Below are positions 1-8,343 of a stretch of DNA of 42,805 nt, in pieces. The translations under genes and the position numbers were made by a program. Under the pieces are notes generated by a model. That model searched no databases and was not told the DNA's origin. It worked only from the letters and a program-made list of their open reading frames with translations. The first letter of the stretch is position 1. Every line of letters begins with the position of its first letter. The stretch is from Candidatus Zhuqueibacterota bacterium (GTDB lineage Bacteria; Zhuqueibacterota; Zhuqueibacteria; Residuimicrobiales; JAFGEC01): contig JAFGEC010000184.1 in the NCBI GenBank assembly GCA_016931775.1, positions 1 to 42,805 on the forward strand. The letters are read 5' to 3'.

Positions 1-1404
1 AATCAACTTGGTCATATCACCGGACAAGTATGGATCGATGAAAATCAAAATGGTATCCGGGAAACCGTGGAAAATGCAACGCCGCCCACCTATCAGGTCA
101 CCTTACTGGATGGAGGCGCTGGTGTTGTGAGTTCCATTATGACCTCATTATCAGGAGTGTATGAATTTTCTTCTGTACCTTTTGGGAATTATTCAATTCA
201 AATCACACCCATTTTATATTTTGGGTTCAGTCCCAAAGACCAGGGCGGAAATGATTTACTGGACAGCGATATAGACCCCATGACAGGTCAAACAGATATC
301 TTTATCGTCGATGCGGCTCAGAGTTATGTATTTGACGCCGGTATTCTTGTACTGGATTCCGACAATGACTTTATTCCCGACAGCACCGAAGTATCCGACG
401 ACCGGGATGATGACGATATCGTAAACTATCTTGATTTTGATCCCACCGGTTATCTGTATGATGAGGTGACCGGACAAATACTCTCCGGCGGATCGGTATT
501 GGTCACCGGGCCGGGCGTAGTAACTCTCATTCATGATGGTTCAGCAGGATTTTACCAATTTATCACAGATGGAACACCGGGACTGTATACGATACAAATC
601 ACACCGCCGCCGAATTATTTTTCCAGTTTGAGTTGCACCGCTGAAAGCCAGCCGCTGGATCCCACCGGGCAGACCAATCCGGTGGTTCTCGGTAACGGTG
701 AGGACGGTAATACCGGCTTTTTAACGTCCAACGCCTGTACACCGTTCTATTACACTTACAACTATGAGCCAGACGATCCGACCGTCATTAACAACAATTT
801 CCCATTTTATTCAATGGTCCCTGTAGAACTCTTCTCTTTCACGGCATCCTGTTCCAAAGGTGTCGTTTTTTTGGAATGGATCACACAATCCGAATCTGAA
901 AACCTGGGTTTCTTTGTATATCGTTCATTACAGCCGAACAGCGGATATGAAAAAATCACCCCGGTAATGATCCGAGGAGCAGGCAGTTCTGCCGTTAACA
1001 ACAAATACACATTTACGGATAAACCGGAAAAAACCGGTTGCACCTATTATTACAAGCTGGCGGATATCAGTTTTAATGGTGAAATAAAATATCATAATCC
1101 AATAGCGATAGAAGTCAAAAAACCTTTAGAGTATCGATTGGAGCAGAACTATCCCAATCCGTTTAATCCTGTTACAACCATTAGTTACAGCTTAAAACAA
1201 GCCGGATTCACTCGGCTCTTGATCTATAACATGAAAGGACAAATGATAAGAGATTTAATATCCGATGTGACGGACGCCGGCGAATACGATGTCGAGTGGG
1301 ACGGACGTGACAACAACGGTCACATTGTACCCAGCGGAACGTACCTCTATAGATTGCAGGTTCATGATTTTTGCCAAACGCGTAAGATGCTGCTGCTTAA
1401 ATAG
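1..1404 (+). CDS. Secreted SdrD-B-like repeat protein with type IX sorting tail (5' partial)
   Basis: The reading frame is open from base 1, so the GTG start at 67 in the ORF track is only an internal codon. The upstream codons read GQVWIDENQNG, the hallmark of SdrD B-like/carboxypeptidase-regulatory modules. Visible order: an SdrD-B-like module (first ~95 residues), an aspartate-rich linker (DSDNDFIPD, DDRDDDD) likely to bind calcium, a second similar module, then a fibronectin-III-like segment beginning VPVELFSFTA with LEWITQSESENLGF. It ends with the sorting tail (QNYPNPFNP, then RKMLLLK). Such proteins are exported by the type IX system and displayed or released; they are usually adhesive or structural. 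No catalytic motif is visible. The N-terminus and signal peptide lie outside the window. Confidence 0.85.
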   Translation, partial: NQLGHITGQVWIDENQNGIRETVENATPPTYQVTLLDGGAGVVSSIMTSLSGVYEFSSVPFGNYSIQITPILYFGFSPKDQGGNDLLDSDIDPMTGQTDIFIVDAAQSYVFDAGILVLDSDNDFIPDSTEVSDDRDDDDIVNYLDFDPTGYLYDEVTGQILSGGSVLVTGPGVVTLIHDGSAGFYQFITDGTPGLYTIQITPPPNYFSSLSCTAESQPLDPTGQTNPVVLGNGEDGNTGFLTSNACTPFYYTYNYEPDDPTVINNNFPFYSMVPVELFSFTASCSKGVVFLEWITQSESENLGFFVYRSLQPNSGYEKITPVMIRGAGSSAVNNKYTFTDKPEKTGCTYYYKLADISFNGEIKYHNPIAIEVKKPLEYRLEQNYPNPFNPVTTISYSLKQAGFTRLLIYNMKGQMIRDLISDVTDAGEYDVEWDGRDNNGHIVPSGTYLYRLQVHDFCQTRKMLLLK

Positions 1405-1452
1405 CGCTGAATGGCCTTACGGATTTTTGCGGGTCTGATACGCTTATCATCT

Positions 1453-1490
1453 TGTTAAAATGAAGGCGCCTGCATAGCCTCATTTTAACA
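1453..1490. terminator. Bidirectional terminator-like hairpin between convergent genes
   Basis: An 11-bp perfect inverted repeat (TGTTAAAATGA at 1453-1463, TCATTTTAACA at 1480-1490) is extended by an inner GGC/GCC pairing. The right arm includes the stop codon and last leucine-lysine codons of the minus-strand gene, so coding end and terminator are merged. It lies between two convergent genes. The arms are A/T-rich and there is no long separate T-run, so efficiency is uncertain. Confidence 0.5.
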
Positions 1491-2517
1491 GCATCATCTT
1501 GCGGGATTCTGTAGACGAACCGGATCTCAGACGACAGAAATACACGCCACTGGCCGCCGGATTTGTGAATTCGTCTGTGCCGTTCCACATCACGGCGTGC
1601 TCACCCGCCGGCAGCACGCCGGAAACCAGCGTTTTAATCTTTTCACCTTGTATATTAAAAACATCGAGATTGACATAATCAGACTTTGCCAACACAAAAG
1701 ATATCGTGGTTGCCGGATTAAAAGGATTCGGGAAATTGGTGAATAAAGCATGGTGTTGAGGGGCTACAGTGGATTCGGCCGTCTTTACAGTTGTCGTCAA
1801 TTCTGCATATGTATCGGCAATACGGATTTCGTCGTAAAAAGACTCCGCTTGATCCGGGGGATTACCGCTGCCGATACGAATTCGGTTAAAACCGTTGCTT
1901 CCACGCCACTGCACACGAGCGGCCGCATCCACCGTGTCGGGCTCCACGTTGGGATCGGGATCGATCCATAAATAGGCAAGATCATTTGTCTTATCACCGG
2001 TCATTACAAGCTTGGTCACAAGCCACGCGCCATCATAAGCATCAAAACCGCTTGAAGAATCAATTCCGACACCGGTACCATCAAGACCCAGATTTCTGGT
2101 TGCCCACGGTTTGCCGATATATAAAAGCTCCGTGCTTCCCCTGAACAGGGACAATCCATTGTACGAATCGTTTACGTCGATATCATCGATCCGGATGTAG
2201 AGCATACTGATCCAGTATACCGATCCATCATCAGCCCACAACTCTGCCAGATTTCTGTAGGTGGTTCCGCCTTCACTGACCTCCAATATACCGCCGCGCT
2301 CCGTTATCTTTCCAAAATTCAAAAATTCGGCAAAGACCTGAACCACACCGCGCTCGGCCTGTTCCCAGGCACCACCCCAACCACCGGTAGCGTCTCCCTG
2401 CCCCGCAAGATCACCTTCAGGATAGTCAAAAGACTCGGTTAAAACGACCGCGCCGGCCGGCCAAACCAGCAGCAGTACATACAGAATCAAAAACCGCCAA
2501 AAGACATTTATCCGCAT
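1480..2517 (-). CDS. Secreted protein of unknown function with type IX sorting tail
   Basis: 345 residues. The start is supported by a strong GAGGAGG ribosome site about 6-7 nt upstream of ATG. Residues 1-23 form a clear signal peptide ending PAGA. The middle (VLTESFDYPEGDLAGQG, ...GGWGGAWEQ...) resembles the concanavalin/LamG-like beta-sandwich domains seen in many secreted FCB proteins, including a phrase about GNPPDQAESFYDEIRIADTY that is typical of 'F-D-Y-P...DEIRI' proteins. The last ~90 residues are the sorting tail (TNFPNPFNPATT, then SRKMMLLK). No catalytic residues could be identified. It follows the LytTR/kinase pair on the same strand by 46 bp, but it is transcribed after it and could be read through from it. 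A carbohydrate-binding or structural role is inference only. Confidence 0.8.
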   Translation of the reverse strand: MRINVFWRFLILYVLLLVWPAGAVVLTESFDYPEGDLAGQGDATGGWGGAWEQAERGVVQVFAEFLNFGKITERGGILEVSEGGTTYRNLAELWADDGSVYWISMLYIRIDDIDVNDSYNGLSLFRGSTELLYIGKPWATRNLGLDGTGVGIDSSSGFDAYDGAWLVTKLVMTGDKTNDLAYLWIDPDPNVEPDTVDAAARVQWRGSNGFNRIRIGSGNPPDQAESFYDEIRIADTYAELTTTVKTAESTVAPQHHALFTNFPNPFNPATTISFVLAKSDYVNLDVFNIQGEKIKTLVSGVLPAGEHAVMWNGTDEFTNPAASGVYFCRLRSGSSTESRKMMLLK

Positions 2518-2563
2518 ATTTTTCCTCCTCGTATATTAAGATTCAAAGTGCCGGACCTGTTAA

Positions 2564-3295
2564 CTATTTTAATTTTTCTTTCAATAAATTCACATATCGG
2601 CGGCTGATCACAAAAGGTTCTTCCACACCCCGTATAAAAATCCGCATAGCGTAATTGTACCAATTTTCCATTTTTTCAATATAGTCCAAATTCACAATCT
2701 TACTGCGATGAATGCGGGCAAAATACTGATCCGGCAGGCGTTCCTGCCACTCTTTCATTGTTTTTTGCGTCAATTCTTTTTGACCGTCCACAGTGGCGAC
2801 ATACGAATAATCTCCGGCAGCCGAAACGTATAATATAGAACACGTCTGTAAAAAACGATAACAGTCACCAAACAATAAAAACAATCGGTCGTCATAAGAC
2901 AACGGTCGGCTGATATCTCGACGGTTGTAATATTTTCCATCCAGTTTTTCCAACGCCTGCTGCAGTCGTGCCGGATGGACGGGTTTGAGTAAATAGTCCA
3001 GTGCATTCACCTCAAATGCCCGCAGGGCAAATTCATCATAGGCAGTAATAAAAATTATATGGGCTCTGATTTTCACTTTTTCCAGTAGATCGAATCCTGA
3101 TTCACCCGGCATTTGAATATCCAGGAAAATCACATCCGGACGTAACTTTTGAATGGCGGAAACGGCAGAAGGGACATCACACGCTTCGCCCACCACCTGT
3201 ATATTCTCATATTCGGCCAAATTTGAAATCAGATCCGCACGGGCAAGGCGCTCATCGTCGACAATGAGTGCTCTTTTAATCTGCAGATTTTTCAT
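2564..3295 (-). CDS. LytTR-family response regulator
   Basis: 243 residues from the ATG at 3295; the ORF-track start is a GTG one codon earlier. Receiver domain at ~8-125: acidic pocket DDE and phosphoacceptor Asp59 in VIFLDIQMPG, with KP in YLLKPVHPARL. C-terminal LytTR DNA-binding domain at ~140-243, recognised from FARIHRSKIVNLDYI. LytTR regulators bind direct-repeat promoter sites, often for exported or surface factors. It overlaps the upstream kinase gene by 20 bp, so the two are translationally coupled and form a two-component pair. Targets cannot be read from the sequence; the neighbouring secreted protein is a possible one. Confidence 0.93.
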   Translation of the reverse strand: MKNLQIKRALIVDDERLARADLISNLAEYENIQVVGEACDVPSAVSAIQKLRPDVIFLDIQMPGESGFDLLEKVKIRAHIIFITAYDEFALRAFEVNALDYLLKPVHPARLQQALEKLDGKYYNRRDISRPLSYDDRLFLLFGDCYRFLQTCSILYVSAAGDYSYVATVDGQKELTQKTMKEWQERLPDQYFARIHRSKIVNLDYIEKMENWYNYAMRIFIRGVEEPFVISRRYVNLLKEKLK

Positions 3296-4373
3296 CACCT
3301 TCTATCTCCAAAATCATTTTCACCGTTTTATCCTCCGTAATAACGCTCAATCGATGTCGTCCCGGAAATACGTTCTCCAGTCGGCGGCGTACATTGGTCA
3401 AACCGGTACCGGTTCCGCAAGTATTCTCCGCAAGAGGTTCGACCCAATGTCCGCTGTTGTTAACCTGAAGAAACAGGCGTTTTTCCCGCACCCGGGCTTC
3501 GATGCAAATTTTCAAGGGCATGGCACTGGTTTTCATGCCGTACTTGACGGCATTTTCCACCAGAGGATGAATAAGAAAACTCAGAACAGGAAAATCCTCC
3601 GCCGAGGGTTCGATCCGGTATTCAACCTCAAGCTTTTCCTCAAACCGCCGTTTTTGAATCGTCAGGTAATGCCGGATTGCATCCAGTTCTTCAGACAGGG
3701 GCACATCTGAAAAACTTTTGCTGACCAGTGAATAACGCAAAAATTCGGCCAGCTCGGTTATCATCATTTTAGCAGCCTTTTTATCCTCCTCTACCAACGC
3801 ACGAATCGAATTGAGCGCGTTGAATAAAAAATGCGGATTCAGCTGGTAACGCAGCATTTGAAGTTGCGCACTCTGTGCCAGTGCATTGGCCTCTTCGGTA
3901 CGCTTTTTTTGTTCGTTCCATTCTATCCACAGCTTGATGACAAAATAAAAAGCGCTCCAGGTGACCAGGGTAAAAAACTGGCTGAAATTCCGTCCTACAT
4001 AGGTTCGCAGTTTAAGCAAGGGCATTAAACGTTCAAAACCCCGGTAAAGCCCTGTGAGTGCAAAATCGCCCCAAAACCATACAGTTGTACCGACAATAGA
4101 AGTAAGAATAGCCGCCAGAGCGAGGGTGCCAAACGACCTGTACTTGAAAAGCAAGTGCCGGTAAAAATAGCGCATGCCCAGGCTGGTCATAAAGCCAAAG
4201 GCGCGGTCCGTAAACAACCCAATCGCAAGAATATAATTCGTCCATGCGTTTGGATAATACACAATCCAGTAAAACAACCAAATGAAGACCCAGCCTGTAA
4301 TGTGCAATAGCCAAAAAGTTGTATTCTTATTATACTGTTTAAAATAATGAATCTCTGTTTTCCTTTGTTCCAT
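3276..4373 (-). CDS. LytS/YehU-type sensor histidine kinase
   Basis: About 365 residues from ATG 4373 (MEQRKTEIHYF); the track start at 4388 is a TTG without a ribosome site. The N-terminal half carries four hydrophobic segments (roughly residues 20-160: TTFWLLHITGWVFIWLFYW, TNYILAIGLF, ALAAILTSIVGTTVWFW, FFTLVTWSAFYFVIKLW). A short helix then leads to the His_kinase domain (PF06580 type): phospho-His in YQLNPHFLFNALNSIRAL, N-box VENAVKYG, G-box GTGTGLTNVRRRLE. No separate extracytoplasmic sensor domain is apparent, so the signal may be sensed in or near the membrane. The partner is the overlapping LytTR regulator. No clear Shine-Dalgarno precedes the start. Confidence 0.92.
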   Translation of the reverse strand: MEQRKTEIHYFKQYNKNTTFWLLHITGWVFIWLFYWIVYYPNAWTNYILAIGLFTDRAFGFMTSLGMRYFYRHLLFKYRSFGTLALAAILTSIVGTTVWFWGDFALTGLYRGFERLMPLLKLRTYVGRNFSQFFTLVTWSAFYFVIKLWIEWNEQKKRTEEANALAQSAQLQMLRYQLNPHFLFNALNSIRALVEEDKKAAKMMITELAEFLRYSLVSKSFSDVPLSEELDAIRHYLTIQKRRFEEKLEVEYRIEPSAEDFPVLSFLIHPLVENAVKYGMKTSAMPLKICIEARVREKRLFLQVNNSGHWVEPLAENTCGTGTGLTNVRRRLENVFPGRHRLSVITEDKTVKMILEIEGDEKSAD

Positions 4374-4606
4374 GGAGAAAATATACAAATTTTCATGTTA
4401 TTTTCCAGTTTATTTCTTTAAAGGGTTATAAAAAAGGACGAACGGTCAGGTTGAGAATGGCCGCCGATAAGGTTGCACAGATATAACAAGGTACTTTTAC
4501 AAAACCTCTTGCCGACGGGATTGACCGTTTGTGGAATTCATCTGCCAAGAAACAGACTATTTTTGTATTATCTTGAAATATGACTACAAATCTCAGGAGG
4601 AGTCTC

Positions 4607-6676
4607 ATGTCCAGATTTTCAAAAAAAACCGCCGCTCTGTTTACCGTACTGGTTCCGATTTTTGCCATGGCTGAAAATTTGATCATTACCCCCGAATGTG
4701 TTTCCTATGATTCATCTCATCACCGCTATCTGGTTTCCTGCTTTACAACCGGCTCTATCGTGCAGATCGACTCGTCCGGTAATCAAAGTTATTTCCGCAG
4801 TAGTTTGGGGAGATGCTTGAGCCATCACATCCATAAAAACGTACTGTATCTTTGCAGAGGTAAAAGGGTGTCCGGATATAATCTGGACAGCGGACTTCAG
4901 GTTATGGATGTAACTTTTGAAGAAGCCGATCAGGTGGACGGAATTACCAGCGACAACCGGAACAACCTGTATGTCCTGGAGTACGGCGGATCGATGTTTA
5001 AAATAAAACTTTCCAACTCAAAGTATACTGTTTTTGTCGACAAAGGATTGGCACGGGCTCCGCAGGATCTTTTATTTGACGAAGCAAACAATCGTTTGAT
5101 CGTATGCGCCTATTACAACCGCTCTCCCATTCAGGAAGTCAGTCTGGCGGATTCATCGGTCAGGACAATAACCGTGTCAAGCATCGGAAATTTTGACGGA
5201 CTGGCACGCGACAGGTACGGTTATTATTACCTCACATCCTGGGGAACCAATGCGGTTCACCGGTATGATCCGGATTTTACAGAACCGCCCATGACCGTCT
5301 CTACAGGTCATGAGGGTCCGGCCAATCTATGCTGCAATGTACGCGACGAAATTCTCGCAGTACCAAACTTTGATGGAAACCGGGTGGATTTTATCGACAT
5401 ATCACCGGCCGGTTATTTTAAGGTCGACAGTGTATTTTTCCGGGATACCGATAATGACTGGATTTATACGAAAGATGAAAATTTAGAAATCCGACTCACA
5501 TTGAGTAATATCATTAACCTGGACAATATCAAAGCACGACTCACTTGCCGGGATTCATCGATCGTTGTGCTCGATTCCCTCGCCGATTTTTCTGATATGG
5601 TCGATTTATCTACCGGCAACGATTCGCCTTTTCTTATCAAAGTACAAAATGATCACCCAGGCCGCAATGTCCGGTTGCAGGTGGATATTTTTTTGCACGG
5701 TAAAAAGGCAACCACTAAATTTTTAAACGTTTTTGTCGGCCGGGGAGACATATTACTGGTGGATGATGACCAGGATGAAAATGTGGAAGAATTTTACAGT
5801 GATGCGTTAAAAAGTTTTGGCCTCTCTCCTCATTTTTGGGAGACGGCGAGAAGAAGGACACCCCCGATGGAATTATTGGTTAATTTTTCTACGCTCTTTT
5901 GGTTTACGGGAACAAGTGATTCGACAACTTTGACCTCCAAGGATCAGCGCGTTTTAGGCCAGTTTCTGGACAATGGAGGCTGTCTTTTCCTTTCAGGCCA
6001 GGGGATCGGGCAAGATATCGGATCCGAAAAATTTTACAAAAATTATTTACATGCCCGAAAAAGCGATACACCCTGGCACAGCAGTTACCTTATAAAGGGT
6101 AACGATGATCCTTTAAGCCAAGGAATATTCACATCGATCCGTGGAGGTGACGGCGCGGATAACCAGATTCAGCCGACAGCTGTGGAACCGGATTCCGCTG
6201 CCAGATCGATATTTACTTTTATTCCGGGCAATACCGGAGCGGGAATTGTTTATGAAGGAGATTACAGAATCGTTTATTTTGGATTCGGTTTTGAGGCTGT
6301 CAACAAGCAAAGTACAAGAGAGGACATAATAAGGCGGATTTTACAATTTTTCGGTTTCCCGCTGGCGGTTCACGGTGGTTTCTCTCAATTACCCACCATT
6401 CAAAACTTGTTTCAAAATTATCCCAATCCTTTCAATTCACAAACCGCCATCCGTTTCGTTCCGCCAAACGGTGAAAAATATCGTCTTTCAATTTACGATA
6501 CGATGGGAAGATTGGTAAAAACCCTGTCGTCTGGTCAGCAAGGTACTCGCCGCCAATTCACGGTAATCTGGGACGGCACGGACACTTTCGCAAATGCGGT
6601 TGGATCCGGTGTCTACTATTGTCGCCTGGAAACATCACATTTTTACCAAACACGAAAAATATTGTTGCTTAAATAG
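4607..6676 (+). CDS. Secreted beta-propeller protein with type IX sorting tail
   Basis: 689 residues from ATG 4607, chosen over 4580 because AGGAGGAG lies just upstream and the protein then begins with a proper signal peptide (MSRFSKKTAALFTVLVPIFAMA). Residues ~25-270 contain repeated NHL/SMP-30-like blades (ISPAGYF, DGITSDNRNNLYVLEYG, FDGLARDRYGYYYLTSWG), with a predicted beta-propeller fold. Then comes a ~100-residue beta-sandwich linker, and a class I glutamine-amidotransferase-like flavodoxin fold (DILLVDDDQDEN, LGQFLDNGGCLFLSGQGIGQDIG) like those found in large extracellular FCB proteins. The end is the sorting tail (QNYPNPFNSQTAIRF, TRKILLLK). No catalytic triad is evident. It converges on the Msr gene with only 2 bp between stop codons. 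Confidence 0.82.
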   Translation: MSRFSKKTAALFTVLVPIFAMAENLIITPECVSYDSSHHRYLVSCFTTGSIVQIDSSGNQSYFRSSLGRCLSHHIHKNVLYLCRGKRVSGYNLDSGLQVMDVTFEEADQVDGITSDNRNNLYVLEYGGSMFKIKLSNSKYTVFVDKGLARAPQDLLFDEANNRLIVCAYYNRSPIQEVSLADSSVRTITVSSIGNFDGLARDRYGYYYLTSWGTNAVHRYDPDFTEPPMTVSTGHEGPANLCCNVRDEILAVPNFDGNRVDFIDISPAGYFKVDSVFFRDTDNDWIYTKDENLEIRLTLSNIINLDNIKARLTCRDSSIVVLDSLADFSDMVDLSTGNDSPFLIKVQNDHPGRNVRLQVDIFLHGKKATTKFLNVFVGRGDILLVDDDQDENVEEFYSDALKSFGLSPHFWETARRRTPPMELLVNFSTLFWFTGTSDSTTLTSKDQRVLGQFLDNGGCLFLSGQGIGQDIGSEKFYKNYLHARKSDTPWHSSYLIKGNDDPLSQGIFTSIRGGDGADNQIQPTAVEPDSAARSIFTFIPGNTGAGIVYEGDYRIVYFGFGFEAVNKQSTREDIIRRILQFFGFPLAVHGGFSQLPTIQNLFQNYPNPFNSQTAIRFVPPNGEKYRLSIYDTMGRLVKTLSSGQQGTRRQFTVIWDGTDTFANAVGSGVYYCRLETSHFYQTRKILLLK

Positions 6677-6678
6677 CG

Positions 6679-7605
6679 TCAAAAACGCTTTGTGTACACA
6701 TGACAATACGGTGTTCCACCGTTCTTTATATAATAATCCTGATGATAGTCCTCAGCCTCCCAAAAGTTGGATTTTTTTTCGATTTTTGTTGCGATTTTAT
6801 ATCCTTTGCTTTCCAGGATTTTTATCAACTTTTCGGCAATACGCTTTTGCCCGGAATCGATAAAAAACATCATTGACAGGTACTGTTCGCCAATATCATT
6901 GCCCTGGCCGTCTTCCTGAGTCGGATCGTGAATTTCAAAAAACAACTTTGCCAGTTCTTCATAATTAATTTTTTCAGGATCGTACTCCACCTCGATAGAT
7001 TCAACCAATCCGGTTTTACCCGAACACACCTGTTCATAGGTGGGTTTTTTAACGTAATCTCCCATATACCCTACCGTGGTGGACAGCACGCCGTCCTTGT
7101 TTTGGAAATAATATTCAACGCCCCAAAAACAACCGCCGGCAAAATAGGCTTTTTCAGTTTTGGCATTGTCTGCAGGAATAAAATTCATCGATATGGAATT
7201 CACGCAATGTCTGATATTTTTGGCTGTAAATCCTTCACCTTCAAAAACATGACCCAAATGAGCGCCACAGTTTGCGCATAAAATTTCCGTACGCATGCCA
7301 TCCGCATCGGGCACTCGCTTTACTGCGCCGGTAATTTCATCGTCGAAACTCGGCCATCCGCAAAACGAATCAAACTTGTCATCGGAGCGAAACAACGGCG
7401 CATCGCAACGTTTACACGTATACATTCCTTTTTCTTTGTTGTTTGCATATTTCCCACTGAATGGTTCTTCAGTTCCTTTATTTATAATAACCTGTTCTTC
7501 TTCTTTGGTCAGCTTATTGTATTTCATACCTTGTTCCTTTTTCCATTCTGCAAATATAGAAACAGCAAAAACAAACATCAATAAAAAAATAAATATTGTT
7601 TTCAT
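6679..7605 (-). CDS. msrBA: Exported MsrB-MsrA bifunctional methionine sulfoxide reductase
   Basis: 308 residues. GGGAG lies 7 nt before the ATG, followed by a signal peptide (1-19, ending SIFA), so the enzyme is placed outside the cytoplasm. MsrB comes first (~22-145): zinc cysteines in CKRC (64/67) and CANC (110/113), catalytic Cys134 in RHCVNS; it reduces the R-sulfoxide of methionine. MsrA follows (~150-308): catalytic Cys159 in GGCFWGVEYYF and the typical PTYEQVCSGKTG and NFWEAEDYHQDY stretches; it reduces the S-sulfoxide. The fusion repairs oxidised exported proteins. It needs an electron donor across the membrane, which is not in this window; the TlpA-like protein at 21 kb is a remote possibility. 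B-before-A is the less usual fusion order. Confidence 0.95.
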   Translation of the reverse strand: MKTIFIFLLMFVFAVSIFAEWKKEQGMKYNKLTKEEEQVIINKGTEEPFSGKYANNKEKGMYTCKRCDAPLFRSDDKFDSFCGWPSFDDEITGAVKRVPDADGMRTEILCANCGAHLGHVFEGEGFTAKNIRHCVNSISMNFIPADNAKTEKAYFAGGCFWGVEYYFQNKDGVLSTTVGYMGDYVKKPTYEQVCSGKTGLVESIEVEYDPEKINYEELAKLFFEIHDPTQEDGQGNDIGEQYLSMMFFIDSGQKRIAEKLIKILESKGYKIATKIEKKSNFWEAEDYHQDYYIKNGGTPYCHVYTKRF

Positions 7606-7711
7606 AACCCGACTCCCAATTTACACTCTAATTTATAATTAATAACAAAACTATGGACTTAAATGTTCCCAATTTAAGCCGGCCTCAATCACCGGAATTG
7701 CAGAATACTTG

Positions 7712-7740
7712 TTGCCTTTTTTCAATGATTTTAGTACTAT
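7712..7740 (+). promoter_or_regulatory. Sigma-70-like promoter of the 170-aa hypothetical gene
   Basis: TTGCCT (-35, 4 of 6 consensus) and TACTAT (-10, 4 of 6) are separated by exactly 17 nt. The predicted start is near 7747, about 20 nt before the ATG at 7767. Seen directly; function inferred. Confidence 0.45.
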
Positions 7741-7766
7741 TCACTTAACAAAAAATGGAGGACCGT

Positions 7767-8279
7767 ATGCATCTCGAAAAACTCACACCACTTTTAACAA
7801 ATGCCGTATCGGAATTGTCAAACTCAGCTTTTCAAACCGTTGCAAGCTCCTTGGGTACTCTGAAAGAAAACATACGAGAGGAAATCCGGCGGGAGACACT
7901 TGATGAAATCAGGGAAATCATTCGAAAACTGGAAGGCAATAAACCACTTTTACCTGCCGAACTTGAAACGATGAAGCTATGGATCATTGGTGATGCCGCC
8001 AGTTACACCAAAATAGAAAAAAATTTCCAGCATTGGCTCGACGATTATAAACAGTCGCTTGCAGAGCTGAAAACGTTTGAAGACAGGGAACTGAGCATTC
8101 AGGAACTCTCGAAACTGGAGGGAATTCTTGAGGAAACAACCAGAATCTGTTTCGATATCAGCAATTTCCTGGAACAAAAAGAACGTATTGAAAAATTCGA
8201 GGCAACGACCAGGAATATAACCAACCTGGATATGGCGACGCGGAAATTATTGGCTCAATTTATATCAAGTAAAATGTAG
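7767..8279 (+). CDS. Helical hypothetical protein
   Basis: 170 residues starting at ATG 7767. The earlier ATG at 7755 overlaps the GGAGG ribosome site (7757-7761), which has a 5-nt spacing to 7767. No signal peptide or membrane segment. The sequence is almost entirely charged amphipathic helix (EEIRRETLDEIREIIRKLEG, EDRELSIQELSKLEGILEET, NFLEQKERIEKFEATTRN), suggesting a coiled-coil or helical-bundle cytoplasmic protein. I do not recognise the family. It has its own promoter-like sequence and no co-directional neighbour, so context gives no function. A convergent CotH-like gene follows after 64 bp. Confidence 0.75.
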   Translation: MHLEKLTPLLTNAVSELSNSAFQTVASSLGTLKENIREEIRRETLDEIREIIRKLEGNKPLLPAELETMKLWIIGDAASYTKIEKNFQHWLDDYKQSLAELKTFEDRELSIQELSKLEGILEETTRICFDISNFLEQKERIEKFEATTRNITNLDMATRKLLAQFISSKM

Positions 8280-8280
8280 A

Positions 8281-8322
8281 GTACAATCAATATTCGGGTT
8301 GGAATTGTCTGTGCGATTGTAC
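8281..8322. terminator. Inverted repeat between convergent genes
   Basis: GTACAATC (8281-8288) and GATTGTAC (8315-8322) form an 8-bp stem with a long 26-nt loop, directly after the stop codon of the hypothetical gene and before the end of the convergent CotH-like gene. Its position suggests a weak bidirectional terminator. No adjacent T-run is present. Confidence 0.3.
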
Positions 8323-8343
8323 AAATGCCGTATTATTTGAATA

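Noticed and set aside
3153-3710. 185-codon plus-strand ORF
   Set aside because: Antisense to the kinase and regulator genes, whose motifs are complete.
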